A stretch of 64,000 nt of DNA from Stratiolaelaps scimitus (taxonomy: Eukaryota > Arthropoda > Arachnida > Mesostigmata > Laelapidae): NCBI GenBank assembly GCA_019614645.1, contig JABWDB010000004.1, positions 2,604,001 to 2,668,000 of the forward strand. The letters are read 5' to 3'. Positions 21,826 through 35,157 of this stretch are shown piece after piece. Below the pieces are notes generated by a model. It was not told where the DNA came from. It ran no database searches and worked only from the letters and a program-made list of their open reading frames with translations. Every line of letters begins with the position of its first letter. Within the stretch, counting starts at the first letter, position 1. A program made the position numbers and the translations under genes.

Positions 21826-22210
21826 TGGTGTCTCACGAGCGTTCGTCGTAGTTCGTAATCGACTCGGTAGAGTTCGCACTGAACCGTGGCGCATGAACAC
21901 AGCGACATAGCGCCGAGGTGCCGAACGAGACGGACAACAACAACACCTCTACGTCGGCTCGATTACCAGTACGCTGCGCACGACGGTCAATAAGATCAAC
22001 GCGGGGAAACGCGAACAAGTGACAGCGCGAGTTGGACGCAGCGCCTCGCCTCAACTTCACAACGCCAGTCGTATCTGAGGATTGTCCGTGTCACCAGTGC
22101 CACGGACGTATACGTGAGTGGTCGTTGTTGTCTGTGTTGTCTAGATACGCTCAACCTTAATCACAAACACGTGTGCTGAACGAGTGTCGTTTAATAGCAT
22201 TGCACTGGCG
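21826..22210 (+). promoter_or_regulatory. Second copy of the promoter/5' UTR-like block
   Basis: It is homologous to 9,930-10,320 but more CpG-rich. It ends at TTTAATAGCATTGCACTG, after which similarity to the P450-B upstream region stops. No P450 exon follows. The next 390 bp (22,211-22,600) remain CpG-rich and reach a good donor-like CAG/GTAGGT at about 22,599. It could therefore be a non-coding first exon of a gene continuing rightward, from which the P450 promoter was copied. That is an inference only. Confidence 0.35.
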
Positions 22211-22639
22211 GCACCACCGACGATATACAACAAGTTAACGCGTAGCTTGGCGAGCGTCGTAGACGCCAAATGCTTTGATAACCGATCACGTGGCTTCAGA
22301 GTGAATTTATGCGTTAGATCGTGAACCTTGTCTGGTCAACTGGATCGGCTCGCAGGTGAACGTAGGCACACTGGTGGATAACACGATCGTCTCGGATTTG
22401 ATCAGAATCAGCCCTCCGGTATTTGTCCTCGTCTGCTGGGAACGTTCGTCGATTCGAATTCCGAGAGGAATGAAATAGAACTAGCGTCGGTAGCAGTGGG
22501 TATTTGTGCACTTCGGATTTGTTGTGGAAAATGTTATTTTGTGAGAAGATCGGAGAAAATCAGAATATCAAAGCAAGATCATAGAAAACACGTGTCAGGT
22601 AGGTGTTGACCCTTCCTATAATACAAGCTAGCTTAGAAA

Positions 22640-22745
22640 GCAAACGTTCATACGTTTCCAACTGGGGATGGGAGCGAACCTGCTTGCGATGAGTGCCACA
22701 CGAGTGGCCAGGCTGTCACGCAGGTGCATCACGTACTCTCGAACC
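22640..22745 (-). mobile_element. Possible tRNA-headed SINE relic
   Basis: On the minus strand GCCTGGCCACTCGTGTGGC is followed by AGCAGGTTCGCTCCC, an A-box/B-box-like arrangement similar to the SINE family 2 head at 61 kb. The body is not recognisable. Confidence 0.3.
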
Positions 22746-23480
22746 CCCAACATTAAAAAAAATTAGCTAATTAAAAAGCTTATACTTGTAAGATGCCTTG
22801 TATTGTCCACAGCCTCTTACGGCCATTGGTCTTACTTTTTTTTTTGAGAGGAGGAAATTTTCTTCAAATGCACGGACACCATATTAGTCTTACTGGACGG
22901 GTTAAACTGTTCAAAAGGCTGTGCCTTTAAATGTCCGAAAGTACTCGTTGACTTATCTCATTATGCAGACAAAAACTGCCAGCGTAAGTTATTTTACACT
23001 GTGGTCCCAAAAAGTATACGAACACACTGCGCTCCAATGTCTATACTGGACTACATTTTATCAACATGAGTATTCTGCGGGTACTCGGGTATTCTTTTGG
23101 TAAAAACATCTCATTACCTTTTAAATTATTTCGGCCAAAAGTTCTTCGCACTATTGTATCATACGGCAGGTCTTTGGTTTGCAGTCAAGGTCTTTTCTAA
23201 CTCAATTTCAATGACTCCCTTCTTATTGAGGGCGATTAGAATTCAATTAGAAATAGACTGGATTGGCAATCATCGGTGATAAATGGCAGAAAGGGTTGAT
23301 GTCAATGACTTCTGTATTTGTCACTCAGCAGGTCTCACCCCTTGTTCCTCGCTAATAGTACGCACCACAACAGCTTCCCTGGTCTGTATAAAACCGGTTG
23401 CTGAGGAAGAATGGAAAAGTATCTCGATCCTACGTTAATCTTATCAATACCAATGGTCGTTTCTTGACTCGTGTGAAATA

Positions 23481-23521
<41 letters not shown>

Positions 23522-24599
23522 TCCTTCGAATTGGAGCCTTTCGTAATTTGACAATTGCCTTGAAACGGACATCGAACCTATGCTGATTTTCTGGATTGGT
23601 CAGTGGTCGGATCGCGAGTTGACGCGACGGTGGTCAATGTTTACTACCGTTGCAATCGTGCGCAGAGAACGCGTTCCATATCATTTGTGCCACAGTTCCT
23701 TAGCAATGCTATTAGAAATAATATCTACGCTAATTTGAGGCACTACTGTAGCGAGATCGTGTACTGCTCGACGAAATCGCATTATATGTCAAGGTTGGCT
23801 GTAATGATCAGCTGGTACTGGATTGTGGCGCCGCAAATGTTTTTTAATTGCATATCGAAATTGCTTGCGAGGTTTTTAGTAAATGTAGTCTACAATTAAG
23901 TCAAAACAAATAAGCACTCGTTTCGTTTATATTTGTAGCAGTAACTTTATGTACATTTCTTAATAAAGATGCATAATAATGATAATAAAGCAATTCACCC
24001 TTAGCATATCATCAAGCCAAAAAAAAATATTGTATCATGATATGTCAACTATAACATCATGTCATAACATATGTTCATAACGGCGAAAGAATACAATGCA
24101 ATTTGTAGGATTCTGCACATGACCCGTCGTGTTGTATCCCCATTACGAGCCCAGCCAACTACGCTTCTTTCAAATAAATAGACAACAATAAAAGCCGGCA
24201 GGTTCGATTTGTGAGAACCGACCTTTCGCGATGCGATGGCTGTAAAATTAAAATGAACAAAATCAAAAAAAAAATCGCTTTATTCTCGCTTCTGTTGAAT
24301 CATCACATAACACGGACGCCGACCATGAGCCGAACAGATTCACTATATAATACGAAAGTTGAATAATATTTCATTACATATGCACTAAAAGCGAATTCAC
24401 ATTGGGACATTGCAGCGTCGAACGCAAGCTCGTCGATTTCCCCGTAGACCTACAGCCTACCAAGCAACCTATATACTTGACTAGGTACCGGTGATATTCG
24501 TTGGAACAGCGGACCGCATCAGATGCATGAGGCGCGCGAGAACGCGTCAAAGTAGAACCGCAGGAGCGACGAAGGCCAAACGCTAATCTTTATCTTCAC
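22746..24599. other. No gene seen; AT-rich with (TA)n
   Basis: The sequence is AT-rich with a (TA)n run at 23,485-23,518. I see no exon-like conserved frame, tRNA or transposon domain. Confidence 0.5.
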
Positions 24600-25560
24600 G
24601 TCAAAATTCGACTGCTCTCCCAGCTTGGCCAGTCTACTACGCCGGCGTAGAGATGTGGAAATTATTGCCTACCGGCGGTTATTACGACAGATTCGACAGC
24701 ATTTCAGTCATCTTCAGATTTACTGCTAGTGAATTAGCCACTAGTGAATCTTCGGTCTACATTTACGAACGCCCAGCTATTGCTGCTGCTTCGGCTGCTG
24801 CTTCTGTGTTCGCTGAAGCTGTTTTTTTTTTGTCGACGCATTCGTTGTCGCTGTATGCTATCTTTGTCGTTGTTGCTTCTGCATTTGTTGTTACCGTCAT
24901 TCGGCGTCGCCGCGGGTCCGTCGAGATGTTTTCGTGGTCAAACGAGCGAGGCCAACCATCGAAACATCCGAGCAAGCAAACCCCCCTGATACGGTTGGTG
25001 ACTTGGTTACGTAATCGTTGTATATAGTTGTTGTTGTTGTTGTTGTACCCCATCGTGGCTCTGCTGCTGCTGGTACCGTAGCGGTTACTTTCTCCATTAT
25101 CATCAGCAGCCCCAGCCACCGTCACCGTCGTAACGGCCGCAGCCGCCGCTATAACCACGATTGCAGCCGCCACCGCCGCCGCCACCGCCATCATTCGAAC
25201 CGTGATCGCTCGGTGAACGCGACGAAGACGGCGAACAGTGGCGATTTATTGTTGCTGTTGTTGTTGTTGTTGTTGTTGTTGCTGTCGCTGCTTTTCTTGT
25301 TGTTGTCGTTGTTATTGTTGTTGTTGTTGTTGCTGTGCTGCGGCTGGAGGAACGATGAACACAACAAGAAAAAAGCAGCAGCAATGTATCAGATCATTAA
25401 TTCGCTCGGTCATTCAGTTGGCGGCTGCGACGCGCCGCGATACGTCCCATGGAACATGTGTGTTTGTGTGTGTGTGACTGGGTAGCTGAGTGTCTATGTG
25501 TGAGAGTCAATGTCTGTAAATCGTGTCACCGTGTCTGTATCGCGTCCGTCTGTCTCCACG
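24600..25560. repeat. Trinucleotide-rich patch ((TTG)n, (CCG)n-like)
   Basis: (TTG)n occurs at 25,026-25,046 and a long TTG/CTG-type array at about 25,249-25,341, with CCGCCA-type repeats near 25,140-25,195. Long frames on both strands are homopolymer runs (L, C, A, N or T) produced by the repeats. GC skew and CpG content differ from the AT-rich flanks, so it may be a UTR or promoter patch. Confidence 0.7.
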
Positions 25561-26103
25561 AGCAGAGATATAAACACGTATAAAAACAGGGACTATTATC
25601 GGATGGTCAATCGGGACCCGATAGATCGCCGGAGGTTAGCGGCAGCGGCATAATGTATATAATAACAACGTCAACCGCAGAAACAACAGTCAACAAAATG
25701 TCTACACGAGAGGAATACGGCAGTAATAGTAATTGCAATAATGACAACGACAACAAGTACAACAACAATTCATTCGTGTTTTTGATGCTTATCGCCAGTC
25801 TACGTGCCGGTGTGTGTGTGCTCGTGCTCAACTGAAGACTAGTGAGGGAGCGGGAATCGTCTTGAGTGAAGACGGGGTCGAACTGAGAGTAAACATTGTT
25901 GTTAGCGATTATCGTAATTGATTTTGGTGAATTGATGTTTAGCTTAGAACAAAGGCGACATGCCAAATGCAATGTTTTTATGGCAATGCGCGAAAGCACA
26001 ATGCCTCCCCTGTTATATCTAACCAGACAAGTTGTTCGCATTTAACCGTCCGGGCCACTGGGCAAGACCTAAGCAGACTCTGTATTGAGAATTACACCAA
26101 ATC

Positions 26104-26198
26104 GGCAGGGTCGAACTATCTGTGTGACATATAAGAGAGCTTAAGCATTGAAAAATTGCAGCTCCTTTGATAAACCAATAAACATTTACCATTTACCA
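26104..26198 (+). mobile_element. SINE family 1, degenerate head
   Basis: It matches the body and tail of the 15.7-kb element: GGCAGGGTCGAAC (degenerate B-box), GAGAGCTTAAGCATTG, AATTGCAGCTCCTTTGATAA, and a tail ATTTACCATTTACC. The tRNA-like head upstream is not recognisable. Confidence 0.8.
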
Positions 26199-28499
26199 TC
26201 TCGATGGGTGCATGAATAATTGTTATTATATTATGCTATAATACACACTATGAATCGAAGTCACCTCGAATAACAAATAATTGCGAGTCGTTCTAAGCAA
26301 AAAAACAAAAAACGAGTTTACTGGATCACCTCTATGCTCGTGTCTCCACTGCGCTCGGTGAAGCCTGGCGATTGCAAGAAACAGCAATAACAAAAAATCC
26401 CTTTGTGAGTTCGGGCAAATCCCATTATATCTATCCCTCCCGATCTTCTAGGCATTGAAACATCGACGAGGCAGTACACGATGGCATAGCACACGAAGAT
26501 CACGAATTAAAATCGAAATAATGACCCCCTGTTTTGGTTCTGTTACAACACAGATGCTCTTCCGTTCGTCGGGAAGCTTTCGAAGGGCAATCGAACGCGG
26601 TTCGATTGTGCACGTATGTAAGAGAAATTTACCCCCATATACGTTGTGTGTATGAGTTGGCCACTGATCTCACCGCGATGGCGAGATGGCCAGGAAAGTG
26701 AATGCGAAATGCTTACGTTCAGCCTGGTTATGGCGCATTGTTCGCCATCGTCTTCGTCTGATGGTCCATATTCTTCTGTCAATCTTTAATTGTTCCTCGG
26801 CGACGAGACAAAGGATCGACTCGAGACGTCTACGTTACGTCACACCTCAACGCTTATCGCACAATCTGCCCCCGTCGAACTGATCACGGCGGGCAGCAAA
26901 ATTCCCGTTGCAAATCTTTTGTCTCCTCTATCTGGCGTCTGTGGGTGACAGGCCAGCCCTAGACAGCTCCAAGAGACGAACATCGTCGTCGACATCACCA
27001 CCATCATGGTTTAGTATATATAAGTGGCTCGTCTAGATATCGAAGCGTTTCTCATCGACGGAAGGTGATCTCGGACGCGCCCACCCGTATTCGCCACGCA
27101 ATATCACCCTGGACAGATGACCAGACTGGTTGTGTACCATATATATCCTTTTATCGATTTCTGATACAGCTTGTAATCGTGAGCAATATGAGCTGAGTAA
27201 ATTGACCACGAGGTTTAGGCGTTTGCCCCGCACGTGTTGTCGTATCGTCACCTGCCTGAACAATAGACATACCGCAATTGAATGGTCGGTCGTCCGCAAT
27301 CATCATTCGAGATTGTTTCAAGGTCATATTTGCCATTTCGCGCAGATCGTTGAGAATCGCTTCTTGGAAAATACACACCACTTTAGGTTCTCTCCCTTCC
27401 CTATCTTTGCTGTTTCGTTTTCGAATCCCAATGGTGAATGTCGCCGTTCGTGGCGCCCTGTTCTCAGCTGGCAGTTAACTTAAGTTCCTTGGCATTTGTC
27501 CCAAGTCCTAAACGAAGTAGGAAAATCCACGCTGGCGGTTCTGCCGCGTGAAAGAAAAATCGAAAGATTGAACCACCACCTCGTTTCCAGCTGGAACATT
27601 CAACTGAAAACGACCCCAACTTTCCGGCAGGTGACAGACAGTGATGGGAACGCAGTCGTTTTGTGGAGCTTTTGCCAGAGAGGGATTCACCAAAGAGATA
27701 GGCGCCCCCAGCGTTTTTGCTCGCACTTCTGCCTACTGCCAGATGGCATAGAAAAACAACAAGCACTCCCTAAGTGTTCGATATGACGTTGAGCGTTGAC
27801 TTCGGGTTGGTGAAGGGTTGTGTTGATTGCGACGTCACAGGATGTCGCTTCGTCGGACGACGCCGGATATAGCACCGCCGTGGACCACCAACACAACCCT
27901 GGAGTTCGATGTCGACGGTCGCCGCACGGTAGGGTCGATCATCACTTGGCTGATCAGAAGGGAAATAGACGACGCATTGGCATCAATGTCTATCCGTTGT
28001 GAATCGTCGATGTATGTGTATGGCTTCGCTGTTATATCCTCATTTTTTTGAGTCAACAATCTGTGGCACGTGGTGAGCTTCACTTAGCAGAACGCGTCTG
28101 AGGCCAGTAATACAAGTGAAACATGCGAAATATGACGCATTGTCTCGCTCGCTAGCACTCGACGCATGCATTTTCGTTAGCAGTTGAGCCAAACGACCAA
28201 ATCAAGAACACCCATTATCGAGCACATCTGAAAAGTGCTCAGGGGAACCATGCAACTTTGGAAGTATATGTACGAAACAATAGCATGATGTCTCACGAAG
28301 AGTTTGAGGGCACTGCAGCTGATTGGCTGAAAAGTTTGCTCGTGGTTTTACGCAGCCGACTCTCTGCTGGTGGCCTTCTTATGATCGTCCGCGGTAGCGG
28401 ATAATGATCATAATGATCTCTGAGGAGGAAACGGAAGCCGACTCGAGTCTAGAGATCACAAGTCGAGATTCGTATTTGTCGCGCCTTATCATTCCTTCC

Positions 28500-28675
28500 C
28501 ACTGCTTTAAGCCTTGGACACGTCATCCTGCTAAACTTGTGTGGGCTACCCCCAACTCACCCATGTGACGGTAGGGCAATGTCAACCATATGATCACAGC
28601 ACACAACGATTTCTGGGAATCGAACCGGCACACTCGCAAATCGTGCTGCTACTGTTGTTCCTGGTTACCATTACA
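28500..28675 (-). mobile_element. SINE family 2, copy 1
   Basis: On the minus strand a B-box GCCGGTTCGATTCCC is followed by ACATTGCCCTACCGTCACAT and further body sequence. The same B-box and body arrangement occurs at 60.9-61.07 kb. The A-box part is unclear. Confidence 0.55.
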
Positions 28676-30873
28676 ACCAGATAAAAATCGCATGCGTTGG
28701 GATTAACCACCCAGGTAGCCCTGGCACATACATATCATTACTTTCGTTTACGGTACGCCCCACCCAGCCCTTCTTCCAGTATGGATTTCTCGGTACGCGC
28801 CCCTTGGCATTACTACACCATCTGCCCGGTACTGTGAACATAGTTTTATTTACTATGTTATTTACCTGCACAACTGGCCATACAACAACAAATGACTTCG
28901 TCCTGGCCCGAAAGCGTCCAGCTGCCAAAGAAAATCAATTCTAAATCGTTTACGTGAACCAGTTGAGACCAGTAGCTTACATTGTCAAGCTCCGGCTCGG
29001 CGGAGTAGTAGTAAGCGATACTCATCCACGTAATAATACATTTTAGCTTGCGCATTTTTGCCACACGCTTTTACATAATATAAAACACGACAGGCCTACA
29101 ATAAACACGAAGTCGATACGGTGACCAAAACACGCCACTCGGCGGAGCTTCAAACAGCGTCGTTCAAAGCCATTTCTAACCACAGCCACCCACGCTCATA
29201 CGACTGCTGATCCATACGAGTGCGGGGTGACCTCAACAGATGAGTTTTAGTCTTCGCCAACGATTGTAATGACTGTTGACCGAGATTGTAAATGCGATTT
29301 GGTTGTCAACCGTTCGAAGTGGCCACATACATTATCATCATCGTTCGTCGCACGACATATTCGACAACCTCTGCTGGCCTCACCCTCGACACTCTCTCGA
29401 CTTGGCAATTTGTGAATAGTACTCGCACTCCGGCGCAGTGCGGAAAAAAAAACGTGTTACGAACTTTGCCAACCCAAGCGCCAACGAAAACAATTTTGGC
29501 CTTTTATGGTGTCGTGACAAGCGCAGCAAGGAACATACGTAAAACTATACACTTGTCGGTTTGTATTGCACAGTTGAATTCTTAGCCGAATCTAGAAATA
29601 CACAAGGCCATATCTCAACGAGTGGAATTTAACCGAAAGAAAAAAACCAGATTGATTTTATTCCATCTATTTTGTATGAGGTGATACCGACTCGCAATTA
29701 ACTAAATCTCTATTGGCTACCTCATGTGCTAGCGCCAAATAGCCAAGAAGTAAAATTGAATAATTTAAGCCCGGTGTATTGGCCGACGGCGTCTTAGGTC
29801 TATGGGCGACAAAAAAATGGGGCCGGGCATTCACGTCACGCTAGTTTAGGAAACGTGCGATACATACGAAACGACTCGTGTGAAATAAAGAATTTCTTAA
29901 AAAATTTAATATATATATATATTATATTAAATATATTTTTTCCTTGGATGTGAAAATAAAAGAAATGGGACAATTTGATGATCGAAGGCGAACACAGCAT
30001 AAGGTCAGCCGTAACTTTTTGGCATTCGTGCATCGCCATCGTCACGTCGCTGTAGCCAAATAACGGTCAGCTTGCTGGTAGCCAAACAAGAAATACAATA
30101 CGTCTACTTCTCTGCTGAACAATTTTCATCATAATCTTGCATAAGTGACACGTCATCAGAATGTCATTCGGACACAATCATAATTTGTCCTTCAATCCCT
30201 CATACGATCACAGTGCAACTCATTGTGGGGATGAATTTCGCGATTCAAAATTTCACATCATACACCCTTTCATTGTGGATAAATGATTTGCTTTCGGCCG
30301 TCGGCTGACTCCACCACTGAACAACTGTTCTTTGAGTCCTCTGGGACGCTACGTCAACCCGGCATTGGCCAAGAAACTATTCCCTTTTCATGAAGGTGCA
30401 TTTTTCTGCAGATCTTATGAGCCATCGGTCGACGAATGTATTTTTTGTCGCAGGAGTCTCAATTGTGTTAATACTATTTTTCCTCTCTCTCTCTCTCTCT
30501 CTGTCGCTGCCTTCCTCCATGGGTTTGATCGACCGCTTTCACGTAAGGCCCACTTTGCATGAGTCGAGCGTCTTCTTGCGAACGTGAAACAGGCGTCGCT
30601 GAGTGGTCTATTTTTTCGACCCTGGAGTTCACTTGGGCCATGGGTTCACTCGGGTTGATTTAAACAAAGGCCAATCAAATCAGAATTATTCCAACTGATT
30701 GTGACGAAGAAAATAATGACCCCCAATAAGGAAATGAGGTAAATCAGATTGAAACCGATCAGTTCCGTCAATGTGTAATGACGGCAATAATACGGGGCCA
30801 TTCAGGGGGCTTTGCGCCGTATTGTTTCAGTGTAAAAAAAGTCAAACATTCAGCATCTATATGACTACCTATG

Positions 30874-30914
<41 letters not shown>

Positions 30915-32297
30915 AAGATAATAAATTAACTCTATAAGCGAAGATATAATGATGCTCGCGATGCACATCATGTGATTGATAAGGCTCTGCTGACGTCGCA
31001 AGCGTCAAAACAAAGGGTTAGCCACATTATGAACTCTTCATTCTAATAAGAGAGTTGTAAATTACGACCACTCCAATGTATTCACCCATTGGCTCTCTGT
31101 GTCATACGGCTGCTTCAAGAAATCAATTCTATTTTTTTTTTACATATGAAGTGGATTTGCACAAAGCCAATGCAATTACTGAGTGATGAACAATTCATTT
31201 GCCATCAACGGGAGATAAATGGGAGATCGTTCTTTCTGATCAAACCTATCTTAACTACCCAGATCGATCAACGACCAACCAATTAAATGGATTCAGCGAC
31301 ATAGAAATGCATCGGCGGGACAGCACCTCTCAAAAAGTGAGTGCTGTCCTTCCAGCGAGACCTTCGCACTTTGCAAATGAAAATCCGATGAATTCATCCA
31401 TTCAATTGGATCCGTTTAGGTCACATAGAGCGCGGTATATATGCACATCGCTCAGCACTGAGCACCGCGTCGGAGATCTTTCCCAAATGCAGAGCGCCCC
31501 TGCCGGTGAGTCAATTCGTTTTTAGGAGCGAGTGATAATTTCGCGTCTTGCAGGAAAATGCCCTTATCGTTGTCCTTCCCTTGACGGCTAAGTGCTTCCT
31601 TTAGTTTTCGTTGTTAACGGTTTACGATGAAGTGGGTGCCGAACAGATGCATCACTTGACGTCACGGAATTGCACCTTGTTGCGACTTTGGAAGCGTTGA
31701 GGTTTTGCAAAAGGGCCAACTGTTCTGCTTCACTCAAACGATTACCACTCGGCATTTCGATAACTAGAGGAGGTCAACAACATGTTTGCCTAGATAGAAT
31801 AGTAACTTTGTATTATTGAGAAATCGATTGGATGTTGATTTACTGAACGAACCTGGACCGCAGCCGTCAGACCGTCAATGTAGCTCTATGTGACTTGTAG
31901 ATTGATTCGTCAAGTGTCACCCTGACTCGTCATCGAATCATTGATACTTACGTGGCGCCATTTTGGCACGAATGTAATTTTTTTAGGCTAACATAATCTT
32001 TAGAGGTGACTGGTCAACCCCCTTTAATTGTATCACTTTTTCGAACGGCTTATAATATGCAGGTGCCCTTACACGCACGCTCGTTACCTACGAGAGCACT
32101 CCCGAACAAAGATCGACAACACATATAAATGAAATCGTTTCATGCATATGAAAATCACCTTGGCATCGTAACGATTACACATATTTGCTGTGAAACTGGA
32201 ACACCGGTGTTGCCTTGGTATATTACTGTGGTCGCAGTGAGTCCCGATAGAATGAGGCCGTCCAAACCAATTTATAAGACAAACTAATATATCGATG

Positions 32298-32378
<81 letters not shown>
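32298..32378. repeat. (TA)n(GT)n compound microsatellite
   Basis: About 66 bp of TA followed by a GT run. Apparent long frames across it are repeat artefacts. Confidence 0.95.
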
Positions 32379-32700
32379 TTCTCTACAAAAATCGTTCTTA
32401 CTGTCGTTTTCCGCCTCATTTACCCACAACCACCTCTTTTTGGAAAGAGCCAAGAATATTCGTCCAGCGTACGAAAGCGCAACCAGAACAAGAGACAAGC
32501 AGAGAGAGAGAGAGAGACGAACAGGTCGACCATCACGCAGAGAAATTACATGCTGACCTATATATTCAATAACACTTTCATCAACGATTGTATAACACAT
32601 CAATCGATCTGCGGCCAACTGCAAAAATGGCCACCGCCAATCTCCTCTCTTCTGTAATATTTTTCGCTGTTATATCCGTCTTTATTATTATAATATCTCT

Positions 32701-33430
32701 GCAGGTATAAGCGTTACATATCTACGCCAGTAGACAGGCATCGTATGCAAGCAATTTTCCCGTCCCGTTAACTTCGGCTTCAGACGCCGCCGCTGCCACC
32801 ACCACTAGCAGCAGCAGCAGCTACCACGACCACAGCTGTTCATGTCGCTGGCTCGATCCGTCGTTGTGTTCGCCCAGGATGACCCAGTAGCGGTCGCCGC
32901 CGAACGCAGGTGGCAGTGGTAACCGAATTTATTGTTTCGCCAACGACATCATCGACAACGCGTCTGCCGCCGCGGCCGTCGCAGCGGCCTCTTTTGCGAG
33001 CTCCTCCTCGTTCTTTTCGTCCGGTCGTTCGACAAGCGAAAGCATCCGAAAGCGAGTTCTGTTCGCCTCACCACTAGTAGTGGCTGTGGCCACGGGTCCA
33101 CTCATGGCGCCGGCTCTGTGTTCAGATCGTAATAATTATCAAATCTGAAAGCAAATTGACTCTGCCGCCTGCCCCCCTGCGCACTGATTGACCGCCATCG
33201 ATCCGTAGGGGATCAACGTGAACGTACGTCGGGTCGTCGGAAGCATACTCTGATGGCCATGTATGCTGCGGTTCTTCGGCTCGCTTGTGTCCCGCGATGC
33301 CGTGTCTGTCGAATAGGGAAACGCGCGAAGGAGAAAAAAATTAGCGGACAATCGATTGCGCCGCTCAGCCGCCGCGAGTCACTCAATGCTAACGCTGGTT
33401 GACCTAACGCTGATCGATGCCATGTCGAGT

Positions 33431-33483
<53 letters not shown>

Positions 33484-35122
33484 TACTATTGCCGTCACCC
33501 GTTGCGGCGGACATCGCACCCACCGAAGCTTCATGTTACCTGCTCGGATTCATCACGCGGTCCCCGCAACCATAGCCTAGCATGACATTATGTATGTGCT
33601 GGGTTGTTGTGACATTGTTGTTGTACGTGCATGCTACAGCGCAGCCAGGAATCAGTCAGTCAGGCTGTCTCGAGCGATTACGGCGTGAAGCGAGAGGTCG
33701 AACGTGCTGCAGTCGGCTGCAGCTTAGATCCCAACGGCACCAGCTACGTAGTATCGTGAATATGCAGACACGAAAGTGCTGCCGTCGCTCGTTGTCGAAC
33801 CTCTCCTCGTTGCCTTCGAGCGAACAGCTTCCGAGCGACCTGTCTTAGATGATCTGCCGAGACAACCCCGTTTGCTGGTTCGCTGCTTTGCTTGCTTGCT
33901 TGCTTCGCCGGTTGGCTTTCTCGATCAGTAGTCATCAGTTGTAGCGCATTGCAGACGTCTGGATGTCTGTCACGAGGTCGATCCAATGATGGTGACGGTC
34001 TTCGCTTTTCACGGCTAATGCCGCCGCCGCCGGCGCTGATTTCGTTGTGCCGCTGGGTTCGTTGACCGTTATTTGTTGGGTTCGTTGCGGAGAGATGAAG
34101 GGAGAAGATGCGGATGCAGAGACCGAGGGGCCGAGCGGGGGAAGCTACGGGAACACCGCCGGTGCCGTTAGAACAGAACAGAAATTATCAACGACGCCGC
34201 AGTGGTGTCGCCGCCGCCGCCGCCCGTAATGATTCGGCGGCGGCGGTGGCGGCGATGACAGAAACAAAACGAATCTAAGGGTATGCGTTGTCACTCTCAG
34301 CCGGCATGAACGAAAGAGACGAGAGCCAGACAAACAACGGTATCCGTACGACGACGGTGTAATTGTTATACCATTGATCTTGTGTGTATGGGTGGGTGTG
34401 TGCATCCAGAGATAGCGATGTAAATACGTATATATATATATATATATAATAAAAATTTGGACCAGGCTGAAAAAATCGACTTGAATCGTTGGGACAAGGG
34501 GCAGTATATAGCAGAACTGGCACTCGCAATTGAAACGATTAAATATCAATCTAAGATGTCACTTTTGTTGTTGCTATAAACGAGCCTGAATTTGAGATCA
34601 TCAAATAGCCTAGATGACATAATCACCTAATAACTAAATAGTATGTATGCAAATTAGCAGTCCTATGTAACGACATGACCCGGTTTCGACGATGGTCGTT
34701 CCTCCGCTTCTTTGCATTCGAATGCTTTTGAAATATTATTGGAGGCATTGTATCGAGCATTTTTAAGAATTTTATTTCGTATTTTTACCATTCATTTTTA
34801 TCTATTCAAGCATCTCTGTCTAAACAAGACGGCAAATTGCTTCTCCCTCTCCCTATATGTACTCTTCATCATCTCTGCCTCGCTCTGTACAGTCTTGACA
34901 ACTATATCTCACTTCCAGGCACCCAGAAACCCATCCAGCAGCCAGACTCCGAAAAAGTGAAAGAGAATTCCTCCATATTTTCGCAAACAGATATTATTGT
35001 CACCCATTTCATGGTTCTCTCCTATTCCTTCGACTTCTGGTCCGCCAACTACGCAATCAGCAAATAAGAATCGTGCTCTAAATTTGATGGCGCTGGTGCT
35101 GCTGATGAATCCTATATAACTG

Positions 35123-35157
<35 letters not shown>

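Larger units (their letters stand above)
25561..32700. other. No gene seen; simple repeats and SINE relics
   Basis: The region contains a truncated SINE family 1 copy (26,104-26,198), a SINE family 2 copy (about 28,500-28,675), (TA)n at 30,878-30,905 and 32,298-32,363 continuing into (GT)n to 32,378, and (TC)n at 30,484-30,503. A TATA-like GTATATATGC at 31,435 is followed by CAGCACTGAGC and ATG at 31,487. I found no coding exon I would defend. Confidence 0.45.

Noticed and set aside
24763..25194. Minus-strand 143-codon Ala/Thr/Asn-rich frame
   Set aside because: Its residues follow from trinucleotide repeats and opposite-strand frames are equally open.
27780..27810. Possible fifth mini-retroposon core (GAGCGTTGACTTCGGG)
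   Set aside because: The match is too short and no target duplication is present.
32084..32657. Several long frames on both strands over (TA)n(GT)n
   Set aside because: Dinucleotide repeats without stops give alternating Tyr-Ile or Cys-Val runs.
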